Shown: positions 5,757-12,511 of the stretch, in pieces | How positions within the stretch are numbered: position 1 is the stretch's first letter | Layout: the number at the start of each line of letters is the position of its first letter | Source: a virus | Strand: one strand, 5' to 3' | Virus record (IMG/VR): IMGVR_UViG_3300023094_000027 | Coordinates: 1 to 35,267 of that record | DNA length: 35,267 bases | Notes under the pieces: model-generated | Seen by the model: only the letters and a program-made list of their open reading frames with translations | Told to the model about the DNA's origin: nothing | Databases searched by the model: none | Made by a program: the position numbers and the translations under genes

Positions 5757-6160
5757 AGGTTCGAAACGAAAGGAACCACAGTAACTTATCAAGCGATATG
5801 AAGACAGGATCAGGACACGGAACCCTATAAGTCAACTTGATGAGATGCGAAATTAACAGCTAAGCTACATACAGCTATTCTAGAGCGTCACCTACCATGA
5901 AGCGACCATGAGACACACTAGTAGATCAACGTACAGGATAGCCGCGTGTAGCTTAGCATTAACAATTGAGTATCCAAATACTAGTAACAACAAATGAGGT
6001 CGCCTGAGTGATTACAGAGTGACGGTAGCCAATCACTACATAGGTTGAAAACCCTTTTGTTACTAGTACCATACATAGTAGTACAGGTAAAAAGGTTAGC
6101 CGTAAAAAAGCCTTCGGGTCAGGGTCGCGCTCCTGTACCGCCCTTGCTACTATGTATGGC
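5757..6160 (+). ncRNA. Long, highly structured leader or non-coding RNA (rightward)
   Basis: About 400 bases between the promoter at 5722-5750 and the first gene, with no credible gene but three adjacent large stem-loops. A: GCTAAGCTACA (5859-5869) with TGTAGCTTAGC (5947-5957), flanked by TTAA pairs and enclosing a second stem. B: TACTAGTAACAA (5979-5990) with TTGTTACTAGTA (6057-6068), enclosing AGTGATT/AATCACT (6007-6013, 6031-6037). C: a 13-bp stem (6069-6081 with 6147-6159) continued by TACAGG/CCTGTA (6082-6087, 6132-6137). All long stems are perfect. A CGAAAGGAAC site at 5767-5776 has no start codon after it. It may be a regulatory leader, a processed ncRNA or a packaging/replication signal. 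Confidence 0.6.
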
Positions 6161-6183
6161 TACTCAATACAAAAGGAAACACA

Positions 6184-6354
6184 ATGCCTGACTACGAAAA
6201 AGAACCGCGCTACAAATTAGTGAAGCCAATCTTAAACATACTGTTTATTTTATGGCTGGTGTTTGTTCTAGTGATACTTGGCTATCATTTATTGGTACCG
6301 AGTTGTGATGAAGTGGCATTGGATATTAAGAGTAGAGTACATTGTAGGGAGTAA
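6184..6354 (+). CDS. Mini membrane protein, first gene of rightward block (56 aa)
   Basis: A polar, charged N-terminus (PDYEKEPRYK), one long hydrophobic span at about residues 17-38 (ILNILFILWLVFVLVILGYH), then a short tail with two cysteines. An AAAAGGAAA site lies 5-12 bases before the ATG, just after stem C of the leader. Function unknown. Confidence 0.6.
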   Translation: MPDYEKEPRYKLVKPILNILFILWLVFVLVILGYHLLVPSCDEVALDIKSRVHCRE

Positions 6355-6356
6355 AT

Positions 6357-6443
6357 ATGGAATGCCAAACAAACAACTGTAATGAAGAAGCTCGTGACTT
6401 GGGGTATTGCCGTGGATGCGAGTTAGAATTGGAGGATAGATGA
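6357..6443 (+). CDS. Four-cysteine mini protein (28 aa)
   Basis: A 28-residue product with cysteines arranged C-x4-C-x9-C-x2-C (MECQTNNC, then YCRGCELE), which looks like a tiny zinc finger. It starts 2 bases after the previous stop and overlaps the next start (ATGA), which supports it despite its length. Confidence 0.5.
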   Translation: MECQTNNCNEEARDLGYCRGCELELEDR

Positions 6444-6847
6444 AGTCTAATCTAAGCAAAGTAGAATTTGGGCAACAATTTTTCGAGATACGGCATGAGC
6501 TTAGAACTAAACCACCTGAATCATGTACCAGTTGCGGACGCTGGTGTAAATGTGAGCGTAATGAATGGTATTACACAATCAAGCCAGTATATGTTTACTC
6601 AATAAATGCTATCTGGGATGGTAGTGAAACATTTGATGTATGCCCTGTCGATTTTTCTAAGCCAGAGAATAAGAACGAATCGTGGCGCACTCGATACTCG
6701 GTTGAGTACTCAGAAATTGGCGATAAGGTTTTTAACTCTCGCCGAGAAGCGCGTAAAGCATTCAATAAAAGATTCGATGCTAAAACTAGAGTGATATTCA
6801 AAAAAAGCGAATTAATGAACAAGGCTAAGTCATTACCCTTTATCTAA
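6440..6847 (+). CDS. Hypothetical protein with cysteine cluster (135 aa)
   Basis: Unrecognised. A CTSCGRWCKCE segment at about residues 30-40 suggests a metal site. The rest is mixed alpha/beta with a basic helical C-terminus (SRREARKAFNKRF). The start overlaps the stop of the mini protein before it, with GGAGG 5 bases upstream. Confidence 0.55.
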   Translation: MKSNLSKVEFGQQFFEIRHELRTKPPESCTSCGRWCKCERNEWYYTIKPVYVYSINAIWDGSETFDVCPVDFSKPENKNESWRTRYSVEYSEIGDKVFNSRREARKAFNKRFDAKTRVIFKKSELMNKAKSLPFI

Positions 6848-6886
6848 TAGGTGAAGAGCCTCGGATGGGCGGATTCGAGGGGTGCA

Positions 6887-7582
6887 ATGACTGCTAGCAG
6901 CGATACCCAACCAAGTCGTTCACCTCTGCGCGTACTCGTAGCCTGTGAATACTCCGGCAAAGTCCGTGAAGCCTTCCGCAAGCTCGGTCATGACGCCTGG
7001 AGCTGTGACTTACTGCCCAGTGACGATAATAGCCCGTTTCATATACAGGGTGATGTACTGGAAATACTAGGCAATGGCTGGGATATGATGATTGCGCACC
7101 CGCCATGCACCTACCTGACTAATTCCGGGGTGACATGGCTATATCGAGATGGTGACAGATGGAAAGACTTGATTGAGGGCGCTGTGTTCTTCAGAACTCT
7201 ATTACACGCAAACATTCCAAAGATAGCAGTAGAAAACCCGATAATGCACAAGTACGCCAAACAGATTATAGGCGGCACACAGACACAGGTTGTCCAGCCG
7301 TACATGTTCGGGCACCCTGAACGTAAAGCGACTACCTTGTGGCTTAAAGGCTTACCGAACCTAGAGCCAACCAATAACGTGCTTGAAGAAATGAAGCTAC
7401 TGCACCCAAGAGATGCACAACGCTTGCATTATCTACCACCAAGTAAAGACCGCTGGAAACTCAGAAGCGAAACATATCAGGGTATTGCTGATGCTATGGC
7501 CTCGCAATGGGGTTCCACTGAGTTAGCACAACGTTTAATAGTACCGCTGCAAGCTGAATCAGATATGCTCAGGCACGTTTAG
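6887..7582 (+). CDS. Cytosine-5 methyltransferase-like phage protein
   Basis: A 231-aa protein with the layout of a reduced C5 DNA methyltransferase: a nucleotide-binding-like strand and turn (VLVACEYSGKVREAF, residues 16-30), CDLLPSD (40-46), a motif-IV-like PPC (72-74 in AHPPCTYL) and a motif-VI-like ENP (116-118). Usual C5 enzymes are longer and have PCQ and ENV, and a clear target-recognition domain is not visible. Such proteins are widespread in phages, and it is unclear whether they methylate DNA. The ATG at 6887 (GAGGGG 5 bases upstream) is preferred to an in-frame GTG at 6851. Role might be protection against host restriction or nucleotide modification. Confidence 0.7.
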   Translation: MTASSDTQPSRSPLRVLVACEYSGKVREAFRKLGHDAWSCDLLPSDDNSPFHIQGDVLEILGNGWDMMIAHPPCTYLTNSGVTWLYRDGDRWKDLIEGAVFFRTLLHANIPKIAVENPIMHKYAKQIIGGTQTQVVQPYMFGHPERKATTLWLKGLPNLEPTNNVLEEMKLLHPRDAQRLHYLPPSKDRWKLRSETYQGIADAMASQWGSTELAQRLIVPLQAESDMLRHV

Positions 7583-7618
7583 GGCCAGGAGGAGCAAGAA
7601 TAATAAAGGAGAATACAC

Positions 7619-8038
7619 ATGAACGTAGCAAACTTAGAACTTTGCAAAGAATTGTACGATCTTACAGGTTGGGAATCTGACCATACGTGGGCAGCTAACG
7701 GCAGCGGTTTAAAGTTTATTGTTCGAAGTAATGACGGCGAATTAGGGCATGATATTTATCGGCTTACGTACGCCTATGACCTTGGTTATTTGATGCGGAA
7801 TTTACCTACAAGTTCAATAATAAAAAAGCACAACCGTACTGGATTTTCTAAGGCTACTGGCGATTATGGTGCGTACATATGGAAATATAAACAAGAGAAA
7901 TTTAGAGTAGATGGCGACACCCCAGAAGACGCAGCTTGTAGGCTGGCAATCCAGTTAGCACAGAAGCGTGACGACCATTACAAGCAGCCTCAGGGTCATA
8001 GCGAGCATTCTCCAGATGAGGCTCAGGGAGAACTATAG
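7619..8038 (+). CDS. Hypothetical protein (139 aa)
   Basis: Unrecognised. The N-terminal two thirds are mixed strands and helices with many tyrosines; near residues 100-120 a strand (KFRVDGDTPEDAACRLAIQL) carries the GDTPxxA motif also seen in the leftward gene at 2124-2582, a pattern typical of phage ABA-sandwich-like domains. The C-terminal 25 residues are polar and probably disordered. AAAGGAG lies 9 bases before the ATG. Confidence 0.6.
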   Translation: MNVANLELCKELYDLTGWESDHTWAANGSGLKFIVRSNDGELGHDIYRLTYAYDLGYLMRNLPTSSIIKKHNRTGFSKATGDYGAYIWKYKQEKFRVDGDTPEDAACRLAIQLAQKRDDHYKQPQGHSEHSPDEAQGEL

Positions 8039-8040
8039 CT

Positions 8041-8181
8041 ATGAGTAAGATAGACGAAGTTGTTGATTCAATCACAAAAGCAGTCACGGCGGAAGAATAC
8101 GGACAGGTAGATAGATTGCAAAAAGTATTAGAGCAATTGGTCAAGGTTAAAGTTGCTGAAATTGAAGGCAAGAAGACTTAA
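8041..8181 (+). CDS. Small helical protein (46 aa)
   Basis: Begins MSKIDEVVDSITKAV and continues as one amphipathic helix (QVDRLQKVLEQLVKVKVAEI), probably a dimerising coiled coil. It starts 2 bases after the previous stop. Unrecognised. Confidence 0.5.
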   Translation: MSKIDEVVDSITKAVTAEEYGQVDRLQKVLEQLVKVKVAEIEGKKT

Positions 8182-8212
8182 GGTAACACTAAATACAAGC
8201 TAGGAGAAGACA

Positions 8213-8488
8213 ATGGGATGGTTTAGCGATTTATTCAAAACAGGACGCAGAGGTTTACTCCCTTTTGAAGCTGAAGGTGGTGGCCTACTAAACAAAGGTG
8301 TCCACTATAAAGGTATGATTGAGGCCGAAGAACTAGAACAAGCACACGGGATGTCGAGGATACGCATAATCAAGATCTCAGGCGCACCCGACTCAGCAAA
8401 GCAAATGCTACCTGAATGGATTGATACAGATAGAATTAAATGGATTGATGCCATACCTACTAGTACAGGTGATAGGGATATGGAATGA
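8213..8488 (+). CDS. Hypothetical protein (91 aa)
   Basis: Unrecognised. Begins MGWFSDLFKTGRR, an amphipathic start that may touch the membrane, then a glycine-rich turn and alpha/beta region (RIRIIKISGAP). A TAGGAGAAG site precedes the ATG. Its stop overlaps the next start. Confidence 0.55.
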   Translation: MGWFSDLFKTGRRGLLPFEAEGGGLLNKGVHYKGMIEAEELEQAHGMSRIRIIKISGAPDSAKQMLPEWIDTDRIKWIDAIPTSTGDRDME

Positions 8489-8628
8489 ACAAATACAGCG
8501 TTTATTTAGTAAGCAATGCAACTGATGAAATCGTAGTTGAAGCAGATACAGAAGATGAAGCCGCAGAGATTGCCTTAAATGAAACCGACATTGAAGACCC
8601 AACAGTCGAGTCGGTGCAGGAGATTTAA
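8485..8628 (+). CDS. Small acidic protein (47 aa)
   Basis: Begins MNKYSVYLVSNATDEIVVEA and continues with a strongly acidic helix (DTEDEAAEIALNE). The strand, strand, helix, strand order resembles small phage proteins of the DpnD/PcfM type, though this is only a shape match. It overlaps the previous gene by 4 bases. Confidence 0.55.
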   Translation: MNKYSVYLVSNATDEIVVEADTEDEAAEIALNETDIEDPTVESVQEI

Positions 8629-8630
8629 TC

Positions 8631-8768
8631 ATGATTCAAACCACAATAACCCACCTATCCCAAAGACTACGCTGTTTGAGAGAAGGTCATTTGTATGTTG
8701 TTAATGCTGTTATGAGTTTGAAGTTTTGCGCCAGGTGTCCTAAGTGTGAACCAGATGACGAATTTTAA
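8631..8768 (+). CDS. Small protein with C-terminal zinc-knuckle-like motif (45 aa)
   Basis: A basic N-terminal half and a CARCPKCEPDDEF ending, giving C-x2-C-x2-C. It starts 2 bases after the previous stop. Unrecognised; the cysteines suggest metal binding. Confidence 0.45.
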   Translation: MIQTTITHLSQRLRCLREGHLYVVNAVMSLKFCARCPKCEPDDEF

Positions 8769-8788
8769 AATAACTAAGGAGAAATAAC

Positions 8789-8905
8789 ATGTCAGAATTT
8801 ATACCCGAAGCAAATGTTAGAGCTTACATATCAGTGATAAGACGGATCAAGATGAAGTACATTAGTATGTATGGCCCTCGTGCTAGTGAGTGGTTTGGTA
8901 TTTAA
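8789..8905 (+). CDS. Mini protein (38 aa)
   Basis: A basic, tyrosine-rich peptide (AYISVIRRIKMKYISMYG). AAGGAGAAA lies 5 bases before the ATG, which is the main reason to believe it is translated. It ends just before the next regulated promoter. Confidence 0.4.
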   Translation: MSEFIPEANVRAYISVIRRIKMKYISMYGPRASEWFGI

Positions 8906-8908
8906 CTG

Positions 8909-8938
8909 TTGACAAATGCAAACTAAGCGTAGTATACT
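8909..8938 (+). promoter_or_regulatory. Internal rightward promoter with operator-like element
   Basis: TTGACA (8909-8914), 18-bp spacer, TATACT (8933-8938). GCAAACTAAGC begins 3 bp after the -35. A CGAAAGGAG ribosome binding site follows (8952-8960). It should drive the recombination genes from 8966 on, including ERF. Confidence 0.85.
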
Positions 8939-8965
8939 ATTGGTAGCTTAACGAAAGGAGCTGCT

Positions 8966-9082
8966 ATGCAAATACAAGTTAACTACGTTCCTAGTGTCGC
9001 ATTAGGTGTATACAGGTACGCTAAATTAAGAATGAACGGTTCTGTATTAGTTTACGGTGTGCAGTTTGAGGAGGTTTTATGA
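8966..9082 (+). CDS. Mini protein (38 aa)
   Basis: A strand-rich 38-residue product (MQIQVNYVPSVALGVYRYAK). It has a strong GAAAGGAG site 6 bases upstream and is the first gene after the promoter at 8909-8938. Its stop overlaps the next start. Function unknown. Confidence 0.5.
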   Translation: MQIQVNYVPSVALGVYRYAKLRMNGSVLVYGVQFEEVL

Positions 9083-9255
9083 TTAAGACTGAAGCAGAAT
9101 ACAGGCTAGAGACAGCTACAAGGAATCTCGAAAGAGCCGTGAAAGAATTAAGTATTGAACTAGACAGCCTTGATCCGTATGCAGCGTTTTCTGCTCAACT
9201 AAAACTTGCCTCTATTGAGGGCATACTAATGTTTATGAAGAGGGATTACAAATGA
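9079..9255 (+). CDS. Small helical protein (58 aa)
   Basis: Nearly all helix, with heptad-like leucines (YRLETATRNLERAVKELSIE). A GAGGAGG site lies in the end of the previous gene. Start and stop both overlap neighbours. Unrecognised. Confidence 0.5.
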   Translation: MIKTEAEYRLETATRNLERAVKELSIELDSLDPYAAFSAQLKLASIEGILMFMKRDYK

Positions 9256-9389
9256 CTATACAAGTAACTATTGAGCCATCAACATATGTTCTAGGTACTA
9301 CAGACGGTGAAAGTTATCACATCAACCCCGTAAGAGATGCGTGTTACTGTAGCGCTTGCACAACAGGTAAGTTTGGGGATAAACACTAA
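9252..9389 (+). CDS. Small protein with CxxC (45 aa)
   Basis: A beta-rich start (MTIQVTIEPSTYVLG) and a CYCSACTTGKFG segment near the C-terminus, possibly a metal site. It overlaps the preceding gene by 4 bases and its stop shares a base with the ERF start. Unrecognised. Confidence 0.5.
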   Translation: MTIQVTIEPSTYVLGTTDGESYHINPVRDACYCSACTTGKFGDKH

Positions 9390-9991
9390 TGAATGAAAAA
9401 CTAATAGCAATCCAGCAACAACTCAAAGCGCCCAAGAGTCAATTTAATTCTTTTGCTAACTACAAGTATAGGAATGCCGAAGACATTTTAAATGCTCTTA
9501 AGCCACTCTTAAAAGAACATGGCTTGAGTCTGCTACTAACAGATGATGTAGTTAACATAGGGGATCATAACTATGTCAAGTCTACAGCTATCCTTTCAGA
9601 AATAAATACAGAAGCAGTCGCTACTACATCAGCCTTTGCTAGAGAAGAGGTTAGTCTTAAGGGCCAGATCGCTGCACAGATAACAGGTGGGGCTAGTTCA
9701 TACGCTCGTAAGTACGCTCTAAACGGCATGTTCTTAATCGACGATAGCCAAGACCCCGATAGCCAAGACAATAGTCCTAAGCCAACCCCTAAACCAAAGG
9801 CAAGCAAATTAGCTGATGCAGACGAAATATCAGTCATGCTTACTAAGGCTAAGGAAGTATCAGGATTGTCTACTAAAGATGAAGTCGTAAAATGGTTCAA
9901 TGATACGTTACAGTGTTTGCCTAACGAAGTACCTAAGTCTGACGTAGCGGAAATACTAGACGAAATCGAAGCGAAAAGGATAAGTGGATGA
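9389..9991 (+). CDS. erf: ERF family single-strand DNA annealing protein
   Basis: A 200-aa recombinase of the ERF type, which anneals complementary single strands during phage recombination, end repair and circularisation. Family hallmarks seen: the N-terminal FNSFANYKYRNAEDILNALK (residues about 17-39), the central alternating strands, and the GGASSYARKYALNGMFLIDD block (about 110-130). The C-terminal 65 residues begin with a PKPTPKPKASK linker and end in a small helical region, as in other ERF proteins. No matching exonuclease is seen next to it. It overlaps the next gene by 4 bases. Confidence 0.9.
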   Translation: MNEKLIAIQQQLKAPKSQFNSFANYKYRNAEDILNALKPLLKEHGLSLLLTDDVVNIGDHNYVKSTAILSEINTEAVATTSAFAREEVSLKGQIAAQITGGASSYARKYALNGMFLIDDSQDPDSQDNSPKPTPKPKASKLADADEISVMLTKAKEVSGLSTKDEVVKWFNDTLQCLPNEVPKSDVAEILDEIEAKRISG

Positions 9992-10422
9992 TAGCTAAAG
10001 CTACCATTAAATCTACTGGTGAGGTGTTTGAGTTACAAGTAAACGATCTATCTACGCTCATGCTGGCGTATACAGTAGCGCAAGACTACGAAAAAGCATC
10101 AAAGGTTCTAAAAGCGCAGCTTAAAGGTGAGCTAGAAAAGTACCTTAATGATAACGGTCGTAGCGAAGAGCTGAACGGTAAAATGTTCAAACGTATTAGT
10201 ATACAGCGTATGAACTATGACAAGGCAGTTTTACGCGAAGTGCTAGACGAAGACACGTACGATCTATTCATGAAGCCTGAAAAGACCAAGATAGATAAGT
10301 ACATAGCAGAGAATTTAGAAACTCTTGGTGATACCTCTACGAAGCTCAGACAAGCAATGGTTGAGGAAGGTGTTAGATATAGCCAAGTGAAGCTAGAGAA
10401 GCTTGTACGAGATGAAGTATAA
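9988..10422 (+). CDS. Hypothetical recombination-associated protein (144 aa)
   Basis: Not recognised. Alpha/beta at the start (ATIKSTGEVFELQVNDLSTL) and then charged helices (KASKVLKAQLKGELEKYL). Its position between ERF and a NinB-like gene, with start and stop both overlapping them, suggests a role in replication or recombination, for example as an accessory to the annealing protein. No nuclease motif is visible. Confidence 0.55.
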   Translation: MIAKATIKSTGEVFELQVNDLSTLMLAYTVAQDYEKASKVLKAQLKGELEKYLNDNGRSEELNGKMFKRISIQRMNYDKAVLREVLDEDTYDLFMKPEKTKIDKYIAENLETLGDTSTKLRQAMVEEGVRYSQVKLEKLVRDEV

Positions 10423-10828
10423 CTTAGCCAACCAAGAAGAGATGGATAAAGCCGCCGACTACCTAGCAAAGTTGGCGGCTAGTCATTCTACAGTCAATAT
10501 CACTAAGGTAAACCCAAAGCGCTCGCTTAATCAAAACGCATACTTGCATTTGACGTTCGGTATTTTTGGTCTTGAAACAGGATGGTCAATTGCTGAGTCT
10601 AAAATAATATATAAACGCTATGCTTGTCCTAGACTTTACCTGTATGAAAAAGGTGGTATACCTTTCGTGAAGAGTAGTGCTGACCTAGATACCAAGGAAA
10701 TGACAGACTCTATAGACATGTGGCGCAAGTATGCTAGTGAACAAGGGGTGCATATACCACTGCCGGGAGAAGATGAAGCATTGACTGCATGGGGTAATAG
10801 AATAGAGCAAGAGGGTAAGTATTTGTGA
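10412..10828 (+). CDS. NinB/Orf-like recombination protein (tentative)
   Basis: A 138-aa protein whose first 45 residues contain helix, strand and then KRSLNQNAYLHLTFG. The R-(S/T)-x-x-Q-N-x-x-(L/Y) pattern followed by a helix is typical of NinB-type (lambda Orf) and related phage proteins that bind single-strand DNA. The rest (YACPRLYLYEKGG) is not diagnostic. The ATG at 10412 is preferred to a TTG at 10403; it overlaps the stop of the preceding gene. The neighbourhood (ERF upstream) supports a recombination role. Confidence 0.45.
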   Translation: MKYNLANQEEMDKAADYLAKLAASHSTVNITKVNPKRSLNQNAYLHLTFGIFGLETGWSIAESKIIYKRYACPRLYLYEKGGIPFVKSSADLDTKEMTDSIDMWRKYASEQGVHIPLPGEDEALTAWGNRIEQEGKYL

Positions 10829-10857
10829 TTGACTTATGCAAACTAAGCGAGTATAAT
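10829..10857 (+). promoter_or_regulatory. Internal rightward promoter with operator-like element
   Basis: TTGACT (10829-10834), 17-bp spacer, perfect TATAAT (10852-10857). GCAAACTAAGC begins 3 bp after the -35. A CGAAGGGAACTA leader with a ribosome binding site follows at 10874-10885. It starts directly after the stop of the NinB-like gene. Confidence 0.9.
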
Positions 10858-10886
10858 CAGAGGTGTAATATAACGAAGGGAACTAA

Positions 10887-10985
10887 ATGTTAATTAATGC
10901 TTATTGGATAACAATATGGTTGCTGATGATTTGCTTCACGGTGATTGTGTGTGTTGCGGCGGCTACTAATAGAGGGGGCAAGTAA
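10887..10985 (+). CDS. Mini membrane protein (32 aa)
   Basis: Almost entirely hydrophobic (ITIWLLMICFTVIVCVAAAT) with a short basic tail, so a single-span membrane peptide. It is the first gene after the promoter at 10829-10857, has GAAGGGA 6 bases upstream and ends in a TAATG overlap with the next gene. Confidence 0.5.
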   Translation: MLINAYWITIWLLMICFTVIVCVAAATNRGGK

Positions 10986-11332
10986 TGGCAGGTACAGTCG
11001 CTGGTGGCAAAGCTGCTGCAGTAACTAATAAGAAGAAATACGGCCCTGATTTTTATGCAAAGATTGGTGCAAAGGGTGGCGAACGAGGACGAACTGGCGG
11101 GTTTTATGCGAACCGTGAGCTAGCCTCTAAGGCGGGTGCAACTGGGGGCAGAAGGAGCACTAGAAAAGGTATAAAAACAGGTGAAGGTAAAAAAAGCATG
11201 GAGTTAAAAGAAAGAGCCGAGGCGCAGCGTAGAGGCGAACAAGCCGCACAGGAGATAGACAAACTAGGGCTATTCCCTGGCAAGGATAGGGGTGGTCAAA
11301 TATCTAAACGGAGGAAGCGTGATGAATATTAG
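10985..11332 (+). CDS. Basic glycine-rich KGG-type protein (115 aa)
   Basis: A very basic protein with repeated short GG motifs: AGGKAAAVTNKKKYG, GAKGGERGRTGGFYANRE, SKAGATGGRRS. This arrangement resembles KGG-repeat stress proteins and a family of small phage proteins with the same opening. The remainder is a charged helix with an RKRDEY end. It may bind nucleic acid, but the role is unknown. Its start overlaps the preceding stop. Confidence 0.6.
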   Translation: MAGTVAGGKAAAVTNKKKYGPDFYAKIGAKGGERGRTGGFYANRELASKAGATGGRRSTRKGIKTGEGKKSMELKERAEAQRRGEQAAQEIDKLGLFPGKDRGGQISKRRKRDEY

Positions 11333-11621
11333 TGATAAACAGAAGCTAGTACTAGACGTAATCTACGAATACCCTGAAGCCGCCGACGATGACGCACTAC
11401 TCCTAGCTATGGTATGGGAGCGTGAGGGTTGGGATCGAGCAATGAGTGTTCACTATAACTTAAAGCGTGTAACGCGCCCTGAGACGATCACACGTAGGCG
11501 CAGAGAGCTTTTTAATATGGGATTGATAGAATACAGCAAGACAGCCAGCAAACGCCGTATGACGGCTTATAACGCCGAGAGAGAATTTCATAGCTCACTA
11601 AATGTCGTTAAAGGATTATAA
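11322..11621 (+). CDS. Winged-helix-like small protein (99 aa)
   Basis: A helical protein with a pattern of helices followed by RRRRELFNMGLIEYSKTASK, which looks like the recognition helix and wing of a winged-helix domain. The ATG at 11322 has GGAGGAAG 5 bases upstream and is preferred to the GTG at 11292, which lies inside the previous gene. It could be a DNA-binding regulator or a replication-initiation accessory; no direct family match is recalled. Confidence 0.55.
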   Translation: MNISDKQKLVLDVIYEYPEAADDDALLLAMVWEREGWDRAMSVHYNLKRVTRPETITRRRRELFNMGLIEYSKTASKRRMTAYNAEREFHSSLNVVKGL

Positions 11622-11990
11622 ATGGATAAGAAGCATGAAGATAACTTAAAATATGCTATCCAAAGAGCTATAGATAGTGGATTCAGCCCGTTCGGTGATG
11701 GGAGGATAAGAATAGCAGATACAGTTATTGTTATGCTTGATCACATGGCTAACATGGGTGATGTACGAGTAGAACAGCCTTGGAGAGTTATATTATTTGA
11801 TAAGGAATTTGCCAAAGCTTTATGGGGTGACAGAGACTTAGGTGAATGGAATGGCCCTGAGAGTTCTGAACCATTTGAGACAAAGTTCAAATACAAAGTA
11901 AAAAACTCTCATGATTGGCAATACCACCTCCAACAAATGGTAATAGCCGAAGACCCAATAAAATACCTAGGAGAAAATATTAATGGATAA
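11622..11990 (+). CDS. Hypothetical protein (122 aa)
   Basis: Unrecognised. Mixed helices with many aromatic residues (FDKEFAKALWGDRDLGEW). It starts directly after the previous stop (TAAATG) and overlaps the next gene by 8 bases. Confidence 0.55.
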   Translation: MDKKHEDNLKYAIQRAIDSGFSPFGDGRIRIADTVIVMLDHMANMGDVRVEQPWRVILFDKEFAKALWGDRDLGEWNGPESSEPFETKFKYKVKNSHDWQYHLQQMVIAEDPIKYLGENING

Positions 11991-12159
11991 GAAAACATCG
12001 AACAAACTAAACGCTGCAAAGGGTGGCCGTGCTTACTCTAAGCTCACCATCGAGGATAAGCGGTATATCAAGAGTAGTAAGATGGGCGTAACCGAACTAG
12101 CTACAAAGTTCAATGTGTCTCGATCAGCTATCTACAATGTCAAAAATCAAAACGTGTAA
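11983..12159 (+). CDS. Stand-alone helix-turn-helix protein (58 aa)
   Basis: Residues about 18-54 run KLTIEDKRYIKSS, then VTELATKFNVSRSAIYNVKN, a clear helix-turn-helix. This closely matches the C-terminal HTH of the HNH protein at 32022-32468 (KLTEEDVK, then PEIATQYGVSRSAISGIKN). It overlaps the HNH gene that follows, so the two may act together, or they may derive from one fused homing-endonuclease-type protein. It is a candidate for the regulator that binds the promoter element, but nothing shows that directly. Confidence 0.65.
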   Translation: MDKKTSNKLNAAKGGRAYSKLTIEDKRYIKSSKMGVTELATKFNVSRSAIYNVKNQNV

Positions 12160-12469
12160 GATATGCGGTAGCCCTTGGCATTACCAAACCTTCTGCCCTC
12201 TTAAACGTAAGAATCCTATCCCTAAGAAAGGTAAACAGGCTTTACTTTGGGTTGATGTGAGTACAGCCTGGATAGAGAAACACGGCTCTAACCATCTATG
12301 TTATATTTGCGGCGTCCTACTAGATGAAACTACCCTAACTCTAGACCACGTAATACCTAAATCTAATGCCAAGAACTACAGTAATAGGCATGATGATAAC
12401 AATCTAAAGCCCTGTTGCTGGTCATGTAATTCAGAAAAAGGTAGTAAACATATTGACAGTGCAAACTAA
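12137..12469 (+). CDS. HNH endonuclease
   Basis: A 110-aa protein with a zinc-type cysteine pair at the N-terminus (CKICGSPW), a second (CYICG) and the HNH core LTLDHVIPKS, then NNLKPCCWSCNSEKGSK. The D-H pair and the later N and C-x2-C fit the HNH fold, so it should cut DNA with a metal cofactor. Small HNH proteins in this position are seen in phages either as homing nucleases or as helpers of packaging or recombination; the N-terminal CxxC resembles NinG-like proteins. The ATG at 12137 lies inside the end of the HTH gene. Confidence 0.8.
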   Translation: MSKIKTCKICGSPWHYQTFCPLKRKNPIPKKGKQALLWVDVSTAWIEKHGSNHLCYICGVLLDETTLTLDHVIPKSNAKNYSNRHDDNNLKPCCWSCNSEKGSKHIDSAN

Positions 12470-12481
12470 GCATGCTATACT
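12453..12481 (+). promoter_or_regulatory. Internal rightward promoter with operator-like element
   Basis: TTGACA (12453-12458), 17-bp spacer, TATACT (12476-12481). GCAAACTAAGC begins 2 bp after the -35. It overlaps the end of the HNH gene and is followed by CGAAAGGAA (12496-12504), 7 bases before the start of the frameshifted transglycosylase gene. Confidence 0.85.
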
Positions 12482-12511
12482 GTAGCTAGTAATCACGAAA
12501 GGAATACTACA

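Noticed and set aside
5757-6180. Group I intron or retron RNA.
   Set aside because: I see no conserved intron core elements, no interrupted gene on the two sides, and no reverse transcriptase in the window.
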